Shown one piece after another: positions 9,420 through 16,989 of a stretch of DNA of 64,000 nt. The stretch spans positions 2,429,391 to 2,493,390 of the forward strand of contig OX638326.1 in assembly GCA_951812775.1 (NCBI GenBank), in the 5' to 3' direction. Source of the stretch: an uncultured Alphaproteobacteria bacterium. Its GTDB lineage: Bacteria; Pseudomonadota; Alphaproteobacteria; MPNO01; UBA2964. Made by a program: the position numbers and the translations under genes. The notes beneath the pieces are model-generated. The model made no database searches, was not told the DNA's origin, and saw only the letters and a program-made list of their open reading frames with translations. Position 1 is the stretch's first letter; the number at the start of each line of letters is the position of its first letter.

Positions 9420-10429
9420 TCCTGTAGCACTTTCTCGAGTCGCTCAAATTCAGCTTCATTTCCGGGCAGGCCAAACCGTAACCATTCCGGTCTATCTTCA
9501 AACGCCCGAACCAAGACGCCGGCGCAACCCAATTTTTCATAAAGAAACGCGGCATCCTTGGTCCGTGTCAGAACATACAAATCAGTACCACCGACAATCT
9601 CCAACCCCGCTGACAGCAAGATTTTATCCAACCTGGCCCGCAATAATGCCAATGACTGCCGCGTCTGATCTATCCAATTTTTATCACGGAGGGCCCTGGT
9701 ACCGATCTCGATTGCAGGACCTGAGACCGCCCAAGGACCCAACTGGGAAGCCAGGCGTTTAGTCATGTCGTCCTGCCCCACAGCGAATCCCAATCGCAAT
9801 CCTGCCAAACCAAAAAACTTGCCAAAGGAACGCAGAATCAACAGCCCATCCATTTCGGCTTGAGATGTCATGCTGATCTCTGGAGTCACATCCGCAAAAG
9901 CTTCGTCAATGATCAATAGTCCCCCCAAGGCTGCTAATTTTCTTCGGGCCGCCTCGAGAATTGTTGGATCATGGCGCCGCCCGTCAGGGTTATTGGGATT
10001 CACGACGACAACCACAGCGGCAGCGTCGAAATCTTCAAATTGCTCGATTTCAATAACGGGGTGACCGTTAACGCGCCAAAGATGCGCGTGCTCGCTATAG
10101 GTCGGCGACATCACCGCGACGGGCCCTTTCGGAACGAAGATTTCGGGCAATATCTGTAATAAAGCCTGTGTGCCAGGCGCCGCGCAGAGAGCCGTACTGT
10201 CTACCAGGTCATAGGCGCTACGCGCCGCATCCAGTAAACCATTCAAAGATTCCGTTGTCGGGAGACTGGTCCAGGCAGCGTTTGCAAGTTCAAGATTTGA
10301 ATAGGGCACCGGGTTAATGCCGGTCGAAAGATCAAGCCACCCGTTCGCCAGCCTTCCAAAGCGCTGCGCCGCGACAGATATATCACCACCGTGATTTGGC
10401 GCAGAATTATCCCGTTCAACCATCCTCAT
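9416..10429 (-). CDS. cobC: L-threonine-O-3-phosphate decarboxylase-like aminotransferase CobC/CobD
   Basis: PLP-dependent class I/II aminotransferase-fold protein of about 337 residues. NHGGDISVAAQRFG near the start and LDLSTGINPVPY are typical of CobC/CobD. VVVNPNNPDGR and LIIDEAFAD line the PLP pocket, and ILRSFGKFFGLAGLRLGF contains the Schiff-base lysine. It supplies (R)-1-amino-2-propanol O-2-phosphate for the nucleotide loop. The frame is open to 10540, but family members start near MVERDNSAPNHGGD. ATGs at 10429 and 10423 are both possible. I saw no cobalamin riboswitch upstream. Confidence 0.88.
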   Translation of the reverse strand: MRMVERDNSAPNHGGDISVAAQRFGRLANGWLDLSTGINPVPYSNLELANAAWTSLPTTESLNGLLDAARSAYDLVDSTALCAAPGTQALLQILPEIFVPKGPVAVMSPTYSEHAHLWRVNGHPVIEIEQFEDFDAAAVVVVVNPNNPDGRRHDPTILEAARRKLAALGGLLIIDEAFADVTPEISMTSQAEMDGLLILRSFGKFFGLAGLRLGFAVGQDDMTKRLASQLGPWAVSGPAIEIGTRALRDKNWIDQTRQSLALLRARLDKILLSAGLEIVGGTDLYVLTRTKDAAFLYEKLGCAGVLVRAFEDRPEWLRFGLPGNEAEFERLEKVLQD

Positions 10430-10697
10430 TTCAAAATCATAGTCGGAGTAAGGCTCGCAAACCAGCGTGATAGACCCCCCGACCGATCCGCCGCTATTTA
10501 CCGAATTTTTAATAAAATGCCCTGGTTTTCGGCGCTGCATCGTTTCGTTATGCGGGTGGGATGTCAGACAAGCAAGACAGGCAACAGTGAACCAAAACTG
10601 CGCTCATAAAGGAATTCTCGTCGGTATAGTCAGTACTATGCTGTTTGGCTGTGCTGTGGAACCACTGGTTTTCAACTTGGGATGAATTTATTCGAGC

Positions 10698-11215
10698 TTT
10701 TCGCTGGCAGCAGCAAAATGGGAAAGCAAAGGATCCGATCTCGAAACACCGCTCGATCTGCTGGTAAATGCAATGCTAAAAAATGGCGACGGGCCTTCCA
10801 AGAGACCGGGGAGTAAGAACAGAACATTCGAAGTCAAGCTTACCCCTAAATCACCACCGCCAGTTCAAAAAGCCACTGATTTGAACAACATCCTACCCGC
10901 CGCCGGACCGGCGAAAAAGGAATCCAAATCTGATCAGGTAGCCGCGATCAAGCCTAAAACGTCAAAGCCCGCCGTAACGTCCGGGCCAACACATGTTGTG
11001 CAGCCAGGTGCCTTTCGGAGTGCTCCCAAAGCGAAAACCCTGCACCGCGTTTTGACGGAATCAACGGAGTCAACGTTCGTATTGTTGAACGGTCATCCAA
11101 CGGCGGTACTGCGCTTCACTATGTTGAGACTGCTTCAATACCCGACAGAACATCGGCTATTGAGTTGTGCCAAACCCTGAAAGGGCTGGGTCATGACTGT
11201 ATTGCGCCGGCTGTC
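10698..11215 (+). pseudogene. Frameshifted SPOR-domain protein remnant
   Basis: In one frame the sequence reads a Pro/Lys/Ala-rich linker ending HVVQPGAFRSAPKAKTL, which resembles the first strand of a SPOR (peptidoglycan-binding) domain (usual form VQVGAF). A different frame from about 11048 gives GINGVNVRIVERSSNGG, then YVETASIPDRTSAIELCQ and LKGLGHDCIA, the typical second half of a SPOR domain. The two halves are in different frames, so at least one indel separates them. No clear start or N-terminal enzyme domain is present. It is probably the 3' remnant of a cell-wall protein such as a carboxypeptidase or lytic transglycosylase, left at the edge of the accessory region. Confidence 0.6.
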
Positions 11216-11556
11216 ATCAACGGAGTAGGTGTGGCTGTCGTCGGCATCTGGCACAACCGGTTCCGATGGAGCTACTGGCGCAGGGTTACCTGCATCATGG
11301 CTGACCTCATCCACAGTAGCCGGCTTTTCTTCAGCTGCGGCAGCTTTGTCCGCTTGCTTGTCATGCCCATTCGCCAGCCCCTTGCCGTTCGCATTACCCG
11401 GGATGGCCGTCTCGGGTTGCGGATATACGACCCTCAAATTGTCGCGAAGAATGATGGTCGGAACAGGTAACCAGCACGTGAAGAAATATGCTTAACGCGA
11501 TGCCTTTCGTTCCAATATTGATGCAATTATCTCTAAAATTTTCGATAAATTTTTTC
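11216..11556. other. Gap between the SPOR remnant and the transposon; possible minus-strand gene fragment
   Basis: No intact gene lies here. On the minus strand, from about 11470 to 11216, an open frame reads LPVPTIILRDNLRVVYPQPE followed by an Ala/Asp/Pro-rich stretch (EEKPATVDEVSHDAGNPAPV). This could be the linker of a truncated exported protein, but it lacks a start and a recognisable domain. The last 90 nt before the transposon are AT-rich with no feature I can name. Confidence 0.25.
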
Positions 11557-11580
11557 CGCAGTTATAAGTTATAGGCTTGA
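11557..11580 (+). repeat. Left terminal inverted repeat of the IS1595-type element
   Basis: Starts CGCAGTTATAAGTTATAGG and matches the reverse complement of 13942-13965 at all 24 positions. Confidence 0.9.
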
Positions 11581-11624
11581 TGCTGTGGCTTGATCTCTTT
11601 ATCTTGTTCATAAGGAGATTGAGC

Positions 11625-12523
11625 ATGAACCTTTTGAATATCTTCACACGCTATCCAGATCAAGAAGCCTGTATTGAGCATTTTGAAGGGGTGCGGTGGG
11701 GCGATGACCCGCATTGCCCTCACTGTGGAAGTACGCACGTTGCCCGCAAGAGCGAAGGGCGCAAGATTGGTCGATGGAATTGTCATGGCTGCAAGTCCAG
11801 CTTCAACGTATTGTCGGGTACGATTTTTGAAAAGACAAGAGTTCCCCTTCAAAAATGGTTCATGGCCATCGGCCTGATTGTGAATGCGAAGAAAAGTCTG
11901 TCAAGCTGTCAGCTTGCTCGCGATCTTGACCTGACGCAGCCCACTGCATGGTATATGCAGTAGCGGATACGCGCCCAAATGGCGACCAAACAAGGCGAAA
12001 TTCTGCTTCAAGGTATCGTCGAAGCAGATGAAACCTATGTCGGCGGAAAGCCTCGTAAGCGGAATAAACGCAAAGAAAACAAATCGTTACCCCCCCCCCC
12101 CCCCCCGCATAATCCAAGAGGCAGAGGCACACGCAAAACACCGGTTATCGGCGCGGTAGAACGTGGAGGTAAAGTTGTTGCGAGGGTCGCAAGCGACCTA
12201 ACTGGAAAAGGTGTTCTCAAATTCATTCGTGACAGCGTTGATCCTGAAGGCTCATTGCTCATCACCGATGAATTCAAAGCATACAACGCCGTCCGTTCAA
12301 CTATTGCACATGCCACGGTCAACCACAGCCGCGGGGAATATGTTGATGGTGAGGCGCACACCAATAGTTTTGGTCGCTTCTCAAACGGGCCTGGTACGGC
12401 TCGCACCACCACTACCGTAAATGCTACACGCCGCTCTACGTGGCCGAAACCTGCTGGAAATACAATCAGCGCAAGTCCGACAACGCTTTTGGGGCTTTCA
12501 TGCGGGGGGGGGGGTTCGCATGA
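11625..12523 (+). pseudogene. IS1595-family transposase, disrupted by an amber stop and a frameshift
   Basis: Begins MNLLNIFTRYPDQEACIEHF with a zinc ribbon (CPHCGS and later WNCHGCKSSF), the usual IS1595 N-terminus. The frame ends at a TAG (11961-11963, after TAWYMQ) but resumes in the same frame with the DDE part (GIVEADETYVGGKPRKRNKR; later LLITDEFKAYNAV and NHSRGEYVDGEAHTN). Near 12370 the frame shifts again. The true C-terminus (LLKRAWYGSHHHYRKCYTPL, then VAETCWKYNQRKSDNAFGAF) lies in another frame and ends at TGA 12521-12523. A run of 17 C at 12090-12106 inserts a polyproline stretch. It is very unlikely to give active transposase. Confidence 0.85.
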
Positions 12524-13960
12524 ACCGGCTCTATTACGGCGACTGCCTGACCATTATGCAGGACATGCCGCTCGGCAGTGTGGATCTGATCTATCTGGAC
12601 CCGCCATTCAATTCCAACCAGGATTACAACGCAATTTACAAGGACGAGACGGGGCGCCCCTTGCCTGATCAAATAGAGGCGTTCTGCGACCTATGGACCT
12701 TGGATGCAGAACGGGAACGTGCGATCCGCTCCATGCCGGTTCTCATGCGCGAGGCTGGGGTAGATGACGGAATTGCCGAGTCTTGGAAAATCTGGATGAA
12801 CGCGCTTAGAAAGACGCAACCGCGCCTGTTGGCTTATCTCAGCTACATGACTGAGCGACTGTTGCCCATGCGCGGCATTCTGAAGCCGACAGGCTCTATC
12901 TATTTGCACTGCGACCCAACTGCTTCACACTGCATCAAGGTGATGATGGATGGGATATTCGGACATCGTAATTTCAGGAATGAAATCGTTTGGCAGAGAC
13001 AGTGACAGAATTCTTTTCTATGGTAAATCAAACGAAGTAACATGGAACCAGCTTAGCCAGCCACTGAAAGAGGATTATGTAGAGCGCACCTATCGCTATG
13101 ATGATGGCGGCAGGCGTTACCGTCTGAACCCGCTCCATGCAGAGGGACTTAGTGGCGGCGGCTATGAGTACGAATGGAATGGGCATAATAGAGTATGGCG
13201 ATACCCGATAGATGGAATGCGGGATATGGAAAGTCGAAATCGCTTGCATTATTCGAAGACCGGTCTGGCCAATAGAAAATTCTACCTTGATGAGAGCAAG
13301 GGGACACCCTTACAGGCCACATGGGTAGACATTAAGCATCCACATGGCAAGGAACGCCTCGGTTACGCCACGCAGAAGCCATTGGCTCTGCTTGATCGCA
13401 TAATTCGAGCCAGCAGCAACGAGGGTGATGTTGTGTTCGATCCTTTCTGTAGCTGCGCAACAACTATTGAGGCCGCACACAAGCTGGGTCGGCGGTGGGT
13501 TGGGTCGATATTGCGATTCATGCGATCAAACGCATTGCAAAGGTCCGCCTTCAGGACCGGCTTGGCCTGGTCGAAGGAGAGGACTTTACCGTTACTGGAT
13601 TTCCTCGCACGCTGGAAGGTGCGAAAGACCTTTGGGAGCGGGACAAGTATCACTTCCAGAAATGGGCCGTGGAGGAGGTTGACGGGTTCGTTACGTCCCG
13701 CAAAACTGGCGATGGTGGGATTGATGGCCAGTTTAATTGTGCTGGAAGATTTGGGAGAACGTAAGATTAGGAATTTCAGGCAGGAAATGGCTTCGGCAGG
13801 TGACATTGAAGTCAATGGCATTCCTTATGCACGTATGCAGATGTTGACAGTTTCAGAAGTTCTCAATGGAAAGCGGTTTATTACGCCCGGTGCGGTAGGA
13901 CGTGGGTTGGCGCAACCGAGTCTCCCATTAGGCCAGGAGGTTCAAGCCTATAACTTATAA
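12520..13960 (+). pseudogene. Site-specific DNA methyltransferase (N6-A/N4-C, DPPF type), transposon passenger, multiply frameshifted
   Basis: Starts MNRLYYGDCLTIMQDMPLGS with the catalytic DLIYLDPPFNSNQDYNAIY motif. It ends the first frame at VWQRQ (stop before 13006) and continues in another frame with DRILFYGKSNEVTWN, TQKPLALLDRII and the SAM-binding VFDPFCSCATTIEAAHKLGR. That last motif has Ser where Gly is normal (FCGCAT). A second shift near 13500 moves GVDIAIHAIKRIAKVRLQDR-like coding to yet another frame, and the C-terminal part is reduced. DPPF before the FxGxA-type motif marks a beta-class amino-methyltransferase. Its ATG overlaps the transposase stop. Confidence 0.8.
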
Positions 13961-13965
13961 CTGCG
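13942..13965 (-). repeat. Right terminal inverted repeat of the IS1595-type element
   Basis: Perfect inverted copy of 11557-11580. The repeat also supplies the last codons (TQL) and the stop codon of the minus-strand gene fragment at 13955-14254. Confidence 0.9.
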
Positions 13966-14254
13966 TTACTTTAAAACGCGTGTTACCCCGGTCGTCTTTG
14001 ATCTCGAGGCGCGCAACTGGTTCAAAGTGATCGACCGCACCATGAACCGTAATAGAGAGTTCGTCGATGCGCGGCTGAACAATGACATACCAGAAGTTGT
14101 CCGGTGTCTCGCTGAAATTACGGGACTTGCCACGTTTCAAGTCACCAGGAGATTTCTGCCGAACCCCCGAGAGCAGTTGCCTCCGAAAGCTCTGATTTTG
14201 CGAGTCGTAGAAATTCCCGGTCGCCTGGACCAAAAGACATTGAATCAGGGGCAT
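13955..14254 (-). pseudogene. Unknown protein fragment truncated by the IS1595-type element
   Basis: About 99 residues with a plausible coding pattern: FYDSQNQSFRRQLLSGVRQK, then NFWYVIVQPRIDELSITVHG and VARLEIKDDRGNTRFKV. The alternation of strand-forming residues suggests a beta-rich C-terminal domain. The last three residues and the stop come from the transposon's right inverted repeat, so the native C-terminus is lost. The N-terminus is also unclear: stops lie just upstream of the first ATG. I do not recognise the family. It lies downstream of the retron-like reverse transcriptase on the same strand, but a terminator-like hairpin separates them. Confidence 0.4.
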
Positions 14255-14359
14255 CTATCATCTACGCCCTTCTCGCATGGCCCTATCGCTATCCCTATGG
14301 CTTTCGAGGTCGTTCCAACATTGATTGGCGATACATCTCCAGATAAACTTCTAACTGCG

Positions 14360-14388
14360 CAGATAGTCTGTCAGATAGAAACTGTCAA
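14360..14388 (-). promoter_or_regulatory. Possible sigma70-type promoter facing the truncated gene
   Basis: On the minus strand TTGACA is followed by 17 nt and TATCTG. The -35 box is perfect and the -10 is weak. It lies about 100 nt upstream of the fragment at 13955-14254. Confidence 0.3.
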
Positions 14389-14482
14389 GGAAGTACCAAG
14401 TGCCCCTGAAGCGTCGGGAGTGCCTAAAACGGTCGTTTTTGTCCTCGTGCCCTGCCCTACGGCAGATCAATCGCTTAGGTTT

Positions 14483-14526
14483 GACAAAAACCCCCGGCAA
14501 AACTACCGAGGTTCTGACAGGTTTTT
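14483..14526 (-). terminator. Terminator-like hairpin after the reverse transcriptase
   Basis: On the minus strand AAAAACC pairs with GGTTTTT around an inner CGG...CCG stem. The 3' arm provides a short T-run. It lies 20-60 nt after the reverse transcriptase stop and would end the retron-like transcript. Confidence 0.35.
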
Positions 14527-14543
14527 GGCGGAACACGACAGAA

Positions 14544-15498
14544 CTATCTTGAGCGTTTCGCGATCTGCCGTTCCGTCTCTTCATGACCTGCTACAGCAGC
14601 TTCGACCCTAAGCCGGTCTGGCCCCTCCGGCATTCGTTCGAGCTTCTTCCGCAATTGATGTCGCTTTTGATGCTGAATGTTGGGCAGCAGGAGCGCGCCG
14701 TCTCGCAGAATGACCCCTGTTACCGCCACAGGGGTTCCACGCCGAGATTCCTCTTTATTGGCCTTTGTTTTGTGCCCGTGTTTCTGAAGGGCCTGTTTGA
14801 TATCCCAGAGTGTCCGCCCCAGAACCACTTCACCAGAGAGCGTCACATCATCGACGTAGACTGTCAGCTGATTACCTCCCCGCGCAGCAATGGCGGCGAT
14901 TTCATCCCACATGTCACGATAGGCGAGAAACGCGAGGATCGGGCTTGCCGGGCTGCCTTGGGGTAAAGTGCCGTCCCGTGTCGTCAGCCAGGTCAAAATT
15001 GCCACGACATCTTGCTTATTGTCTGGGTCTTCCTTGGTCCGGTCAGCCCCGTGTCGTCAGCCAGGTCAAAATTGCCACGACATCCGGGGGACAGCCCAGA
15101 ACCTTTCCAAAAAACCATGCTACCTTGGCGGCGGTACAACTTGGATAAAAATCTTCAATGTCAATCTGTCGATGCGCTGGTGCGTCCCGATGAACCGCAG
15201 CGTTGTCGATATTTGAACGCCCTCGGACAGGTGACATTAGATAGTCAGGGGCCTCCACCCGCATGAGCAGTTCGCTCAACCGCGCCTGGATGCGCTTGAG
15301 ATCATAACGCGGTGCGTAGACCACGCGCACGCCGCTATTCTTCTTGGGCTTCTCCATCCGGTAATAGAGGGCATCAGCTGCCTTCAGCTCGGCAAGTTTG
15401 GTTGGGGTGGTCTGAAGAAGGCGAAGAAGTTTCTTCTTGCTGCCGCAACGATACAGTGCGCATTGGTCAAGGGCGTAGCTCTTGTCGCGACGGGGCAT
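14544..15498 (-). pseudogene. Retron-type reverse transcriptase, split by a 73-bp repeat insertion
   Basis: Starts MPRRDKSYALDQCALYRCGS at ATG 15496-15498, one base after the stop of the XRE gene. The first part carries NIDNAAVHRDAP, fitting the NAxxH retron signature, and DIEDFYPS (catalytic Asp block). After the insertion the second part (another frame) reads LPQGSPASPILAFLAY, the catalytic box LTVYVDDVTLSG and TPVAVTGVIL, which contains the VTG triplet typical of retron enzymes. Together about 290 residues form a compact RT. The split comes from a 36-bp direct repeat spaced 73 bp apart at 14975-15083; removing 73 bp restores one frame (VVAILTWLTTRDGTLPQGSP). As it stands, no full-length RT is made. 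Confidence 0.85.
14975..15083. repeat. Direct repeat (36 bp, period 73 bp) inside the reverse transcriptase gene
   Basis: The segment at 14975-15010 (CCCGTGTCGTCAGCCAGG...) recurs exactly at 15048-15083, with a unique 37-bp stretch between. The net addition of 73 bp is not a multiple of three and breaks the RT frame just before its QGSP motif. Confidence 0.95.
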
Positions 15499-15499
15499 T

Positions 15500-15814
15500 T
15501 CAGGACGTTTCCCGGCGGCGTTCAACGATACGAAGAAAATCGAGAACCTTGTCAGCAATCACACCACGGGCGCGATCAATCGCTTTGATGTTAGTACCAG
15601 AGGACAGTTGTTCATCAAAGAACCAGATCGAGCTGACCGGTAGATCAAACACCTGAGCATACTTTGCAACGAGTTCTTGGCTTGGCGTCTTCATGCCTCG
15701 CTCAATGTCGGACAGGTGGGACTGCGAGACGTCCAGTTCTTCCGCTAGAGCGACCTGCTTCCGATCGTGGAAGACGCGGATCAGTCTGAGAGCTTCACCA
15801 AGCATTACGTTCAT
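15500..15814 (-). CDS. XRE-family helix-turn-helix regulator of the retron-like operon
   Basis: About 104 residues. The N-terminal two thirds form a Cro/C1-type helix-turn-helix (KQVALAEELDVSQSHLSDIE around residues 19-38, then RGMKTPSQELVAKYAQVFDL). A C-terminal tail ends LDFLRIVERRRETS. The start at 15814 (MNVMLGEALRLIRVF) is chosen because GAGGAG lies a few bases upstream. The next gene, the RT, starts one base past this stop, so the two are coupled. Likely represses its own operon or acts as the retron's accessory protein. Some known retron classes carry an HTH partner; I infer the same role here. Confidence 0.8.
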   Translation of the reverse strand: MNVMLGEALRLIRVFHDRKQVALAEELDVSQSHLSDIERGMKTPSQELVAKYAQVFDLPVSSIWFFDEQLSSGTNIKAIDRARGVIADKVLDFLRIVERRRETS

Positions 15815-15848
15815 GTCTCCTCTTTTCTCAAGCATTCAGGACGCGCGG

Positions 15849-16022
15849 TTAGCTAGTAGGCCTCCCGGTCAGCCAGGCAATCAGGCGGAACGCCTTTTCG
15901 ATTACCCAGACAGCCCAGAGCACTGCCTTTAGCAGGCGCGGCCCCCATACCTTCATGGCGGAAGGCTTCTTTGGGTTAGCGCGTGTCCCACGCGGATCGG
16001 TCTCGTTAATATCATAGGACAT
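15849..16022 (-). CDS. Small hydrophobic/amphipathic peptide (57 aa) at the head of the retron-like operon
   Basis: ATG at 16020-16022 follows a strong ribosome-binding site (AAGGAGGACACT). The stop is TAA at 15849-15851. The first 22 residues are polar (MSYDINETDPRGTRANPKKP). Residues 27-53 are a continuous hydrophobic or amphipathic helix rich in Trp and Leu (LLKAVLWAVWVIEKAFRLIA), followed by a short polar tail. It could be a membrane-active toxin or effector. The gap to the XRE start is only 34 nt. I do not recognise it from any family. Its Shine-Dalgarno overlaps the 3' inverted repeat of the structured RNA, so RNA folding or reverse transcription could control its translation. Confidence 0.6.
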   Translation of the reverse strand: MSYDINETDPRGTRANPKKPSAMKVWGPRLLKAVLWAVWVIEKAFRLIAWLTGRPTS

Positions 16023-16032
16023 AGTGTCCTCC

Positions 16033-16281
16033 TTCTGTTGGCCTCGAACGCAGGATTGCGACGAGGGCCTTCCCCAACATCAGGTTCGGAGAGACCTCTC
16101 CTTTATCCATCATGCGGCCCCCCCGGGGGCCTTCCCGGGGGGGCCGCCCCCTCCCGGCGACACAGGGGCCGTCTGGGGGGTAGGCGGTAGAGGGGCGAAC
16201 CCCTCCGCGAGCCAGCAAGCTGACTCAAAATATGAAGGCGTTGTTCCGAGCCGAGGCCGAAGCCCCGGTGTTCCAACAAAA
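16033..16281 (-). ncRNA. Candidate retron msr-msd RNA
   Basis: Read on the minus strand. A 9-nt segment TTTTGTTGG (16281-16273) can pair with CCAACAGAA (16041-16033, one G-U pair), giving an a1/a2-like closing stem. Between them lie three strong hairpins. CCGGGGC-TTCG-GCCTCGG (16268-16251) and GAGGGG-TTCG-CCCCTC (16205-16190) have UUCG loops. The third is a perfect 14-bp GC stem (16147-16134 with 16127-16114, loop AAGGCC). Short inverted repeats enclosing small loops (msr) and one long stem (msd), directly upstream of a retron-signature RT operon, match the retron ncRNA layout. The branching G cannot be fixed by eye. Confidence 0.55.
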
Positions 16282-16382
16282 GAGATATAGGAACGCTTCT
16301 GTTGAGATATAATATCGCCTACAGCGATTTTTTGAATTTTTCTCAGCTGGACAAAACCCTACGTTTCTGACCAGAATCTTAC

Positions 16383-16922
16383 ATGATTATAGGATATGCC
16401 CGCGTAAGCACTGACGACCAAAGCCTTGATGCCCAGACCGACGCGCTGACAACGGCAGGAGCTGACAAGCTGTTCGCCGACAAGATCAGCGGATCGAAGC
16501 GCGAGCGGCCAGAGCTGGACAAAATGCTGGACCAACTCCGCGACGGTGACGTTGTGACTGTCACCAAATACGACCGCCTGGCCCGGTCGCTCAAAGACCT
16601 TCTGGAGATCGTAGAGACGATCCGAGCGCGTGGTGCCGGCTTTCGATCCTTGGCCGAGGACATCGACACAACGACGCCGGCAGGCCGTCTTGTGTTCCAT
16701 GTCTTCGCATCTATCGCCCAGTTTGAGCGGGAGAGGATTTCTGAGCGGACTCGGGAAGGCTTGGCGTCGGCTCGCAAGCGCGGGCGGGTCGGCGGGAGGC
16801 CCCCTGCCCTTTCAACGGTCCAGAAGGACGAGGTGCGGCGCATGCGGGACGACGAACACCGCCCGGTCCCTGAGATCGCGCGGCTGTTCAAGGTCAGCGA
16901 GCGCACGGTGCGTAGAGCGTAA
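16383..16922 (+). CDS. Small serine recombinase (resolvase/invertase family)
   Basis: 179 residues, normal for a resolvase. The N-terminus MIIGYARVSTDDQSLDAQ holds the catalytic Ser (in ARVST). It is followed by a conserved Arg block (KYDRLARSLKDLLE) and AGRLVFHVFASIAQFERERI. The C-terminal 40 residues are a Hin-type helix-turn-helix (VPEIARLFKVSERTVRRA). It would act on DNA crossover sites by 2-bp staggered cuts. It is divergent from the retron-like operon and sits before the GHKL operon, so it may belong to the mobile unit that brought either system. No res sites were identified. Confidence 0.93.
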   Translation: MIIGYARVSTDDQSLDAQTDALTTAGADKLFADKISGSKRERPELDKMLDQLRDGDVVTVTKYDRLARSLKDLLEIVETIRARGAGFRSLAEDIDTTTPAGRLVFHVFASIAQFERERISERTREGLASARKRGRVGGRPPALSTVQKDEVRRMRDDEHRPVPEIARLFKVSERTVRRA

Positions 16923-16989
16923 ATTACAGCCTACACTTGACACATTTCACAAATATTACCATCTAAGGGAAAATATCTGGTGAAATGTG

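Larger units (their letters stand above)
11557..13965 (+). mobile_element. IS1595-family transposon with a DNA methyltransferase passenger
   Basis: A 2.4-kb element bounded by perfect 24-bp terminal inverted repeats (left 11557-11580, right 13942-13965). It carries a zinc-ribbon plus DDE-type IS1595 transposase and, overlapping its 3' end by an ATGA, an adenine/cytosine-N4 DNA methyltransferase gene. Both genes are broken, so the element is dead or needs help in trans. No target duplication of 8 bp can be found at the ends: left flank ATTTTTTC, right flank TTACTTTA. This suggests later rearrangement or deletion next to one end. IS1595 elements with passenger genes are known, so this arrangement is credible. 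Confidence 0.85.

Noticed and set aside
10430-10700. Possible cobalamin riboswitch upstream of cobC
   Set aside because: A GTTCACTGTTGC-like stretch occurs on the minus strand, but the other conserved boxes and pairing regions are not visible. No riboswitch was found upstream of cobA or cbiD either.
12950-13960. Reading the 336-codon frame in the transposon as an intact methyltransferase
   Set aside because: The catalytic DPPF motif lies in another frame upstream and a second frame change follows the SAM motif, so it is only part of a broken gene.
11549-13973. 8-bp target duplication around the IS1595-type element
   Set aside because: Flanks ATTTTTTC and TTACTTTA do not match, and shifting the ends by one or two bases does not help.
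14027-14611. 194-codon plus-strand frame over the reverse transcriptase end
   Set aside because: It covers the 3' end of the RT, a terminator-like hairpin and the minus-strand fragment, and has no recognisable domain.
16012-16218. 68-codon minus-strand frame in the GC-rich leader
   Set aside because: It runs through the hairpins of the candidate retron RNA, and its Gly/Arg/Pro-rich sequence reflects those stems. The 57-aa frame nearby has the real ribosome-binding site.
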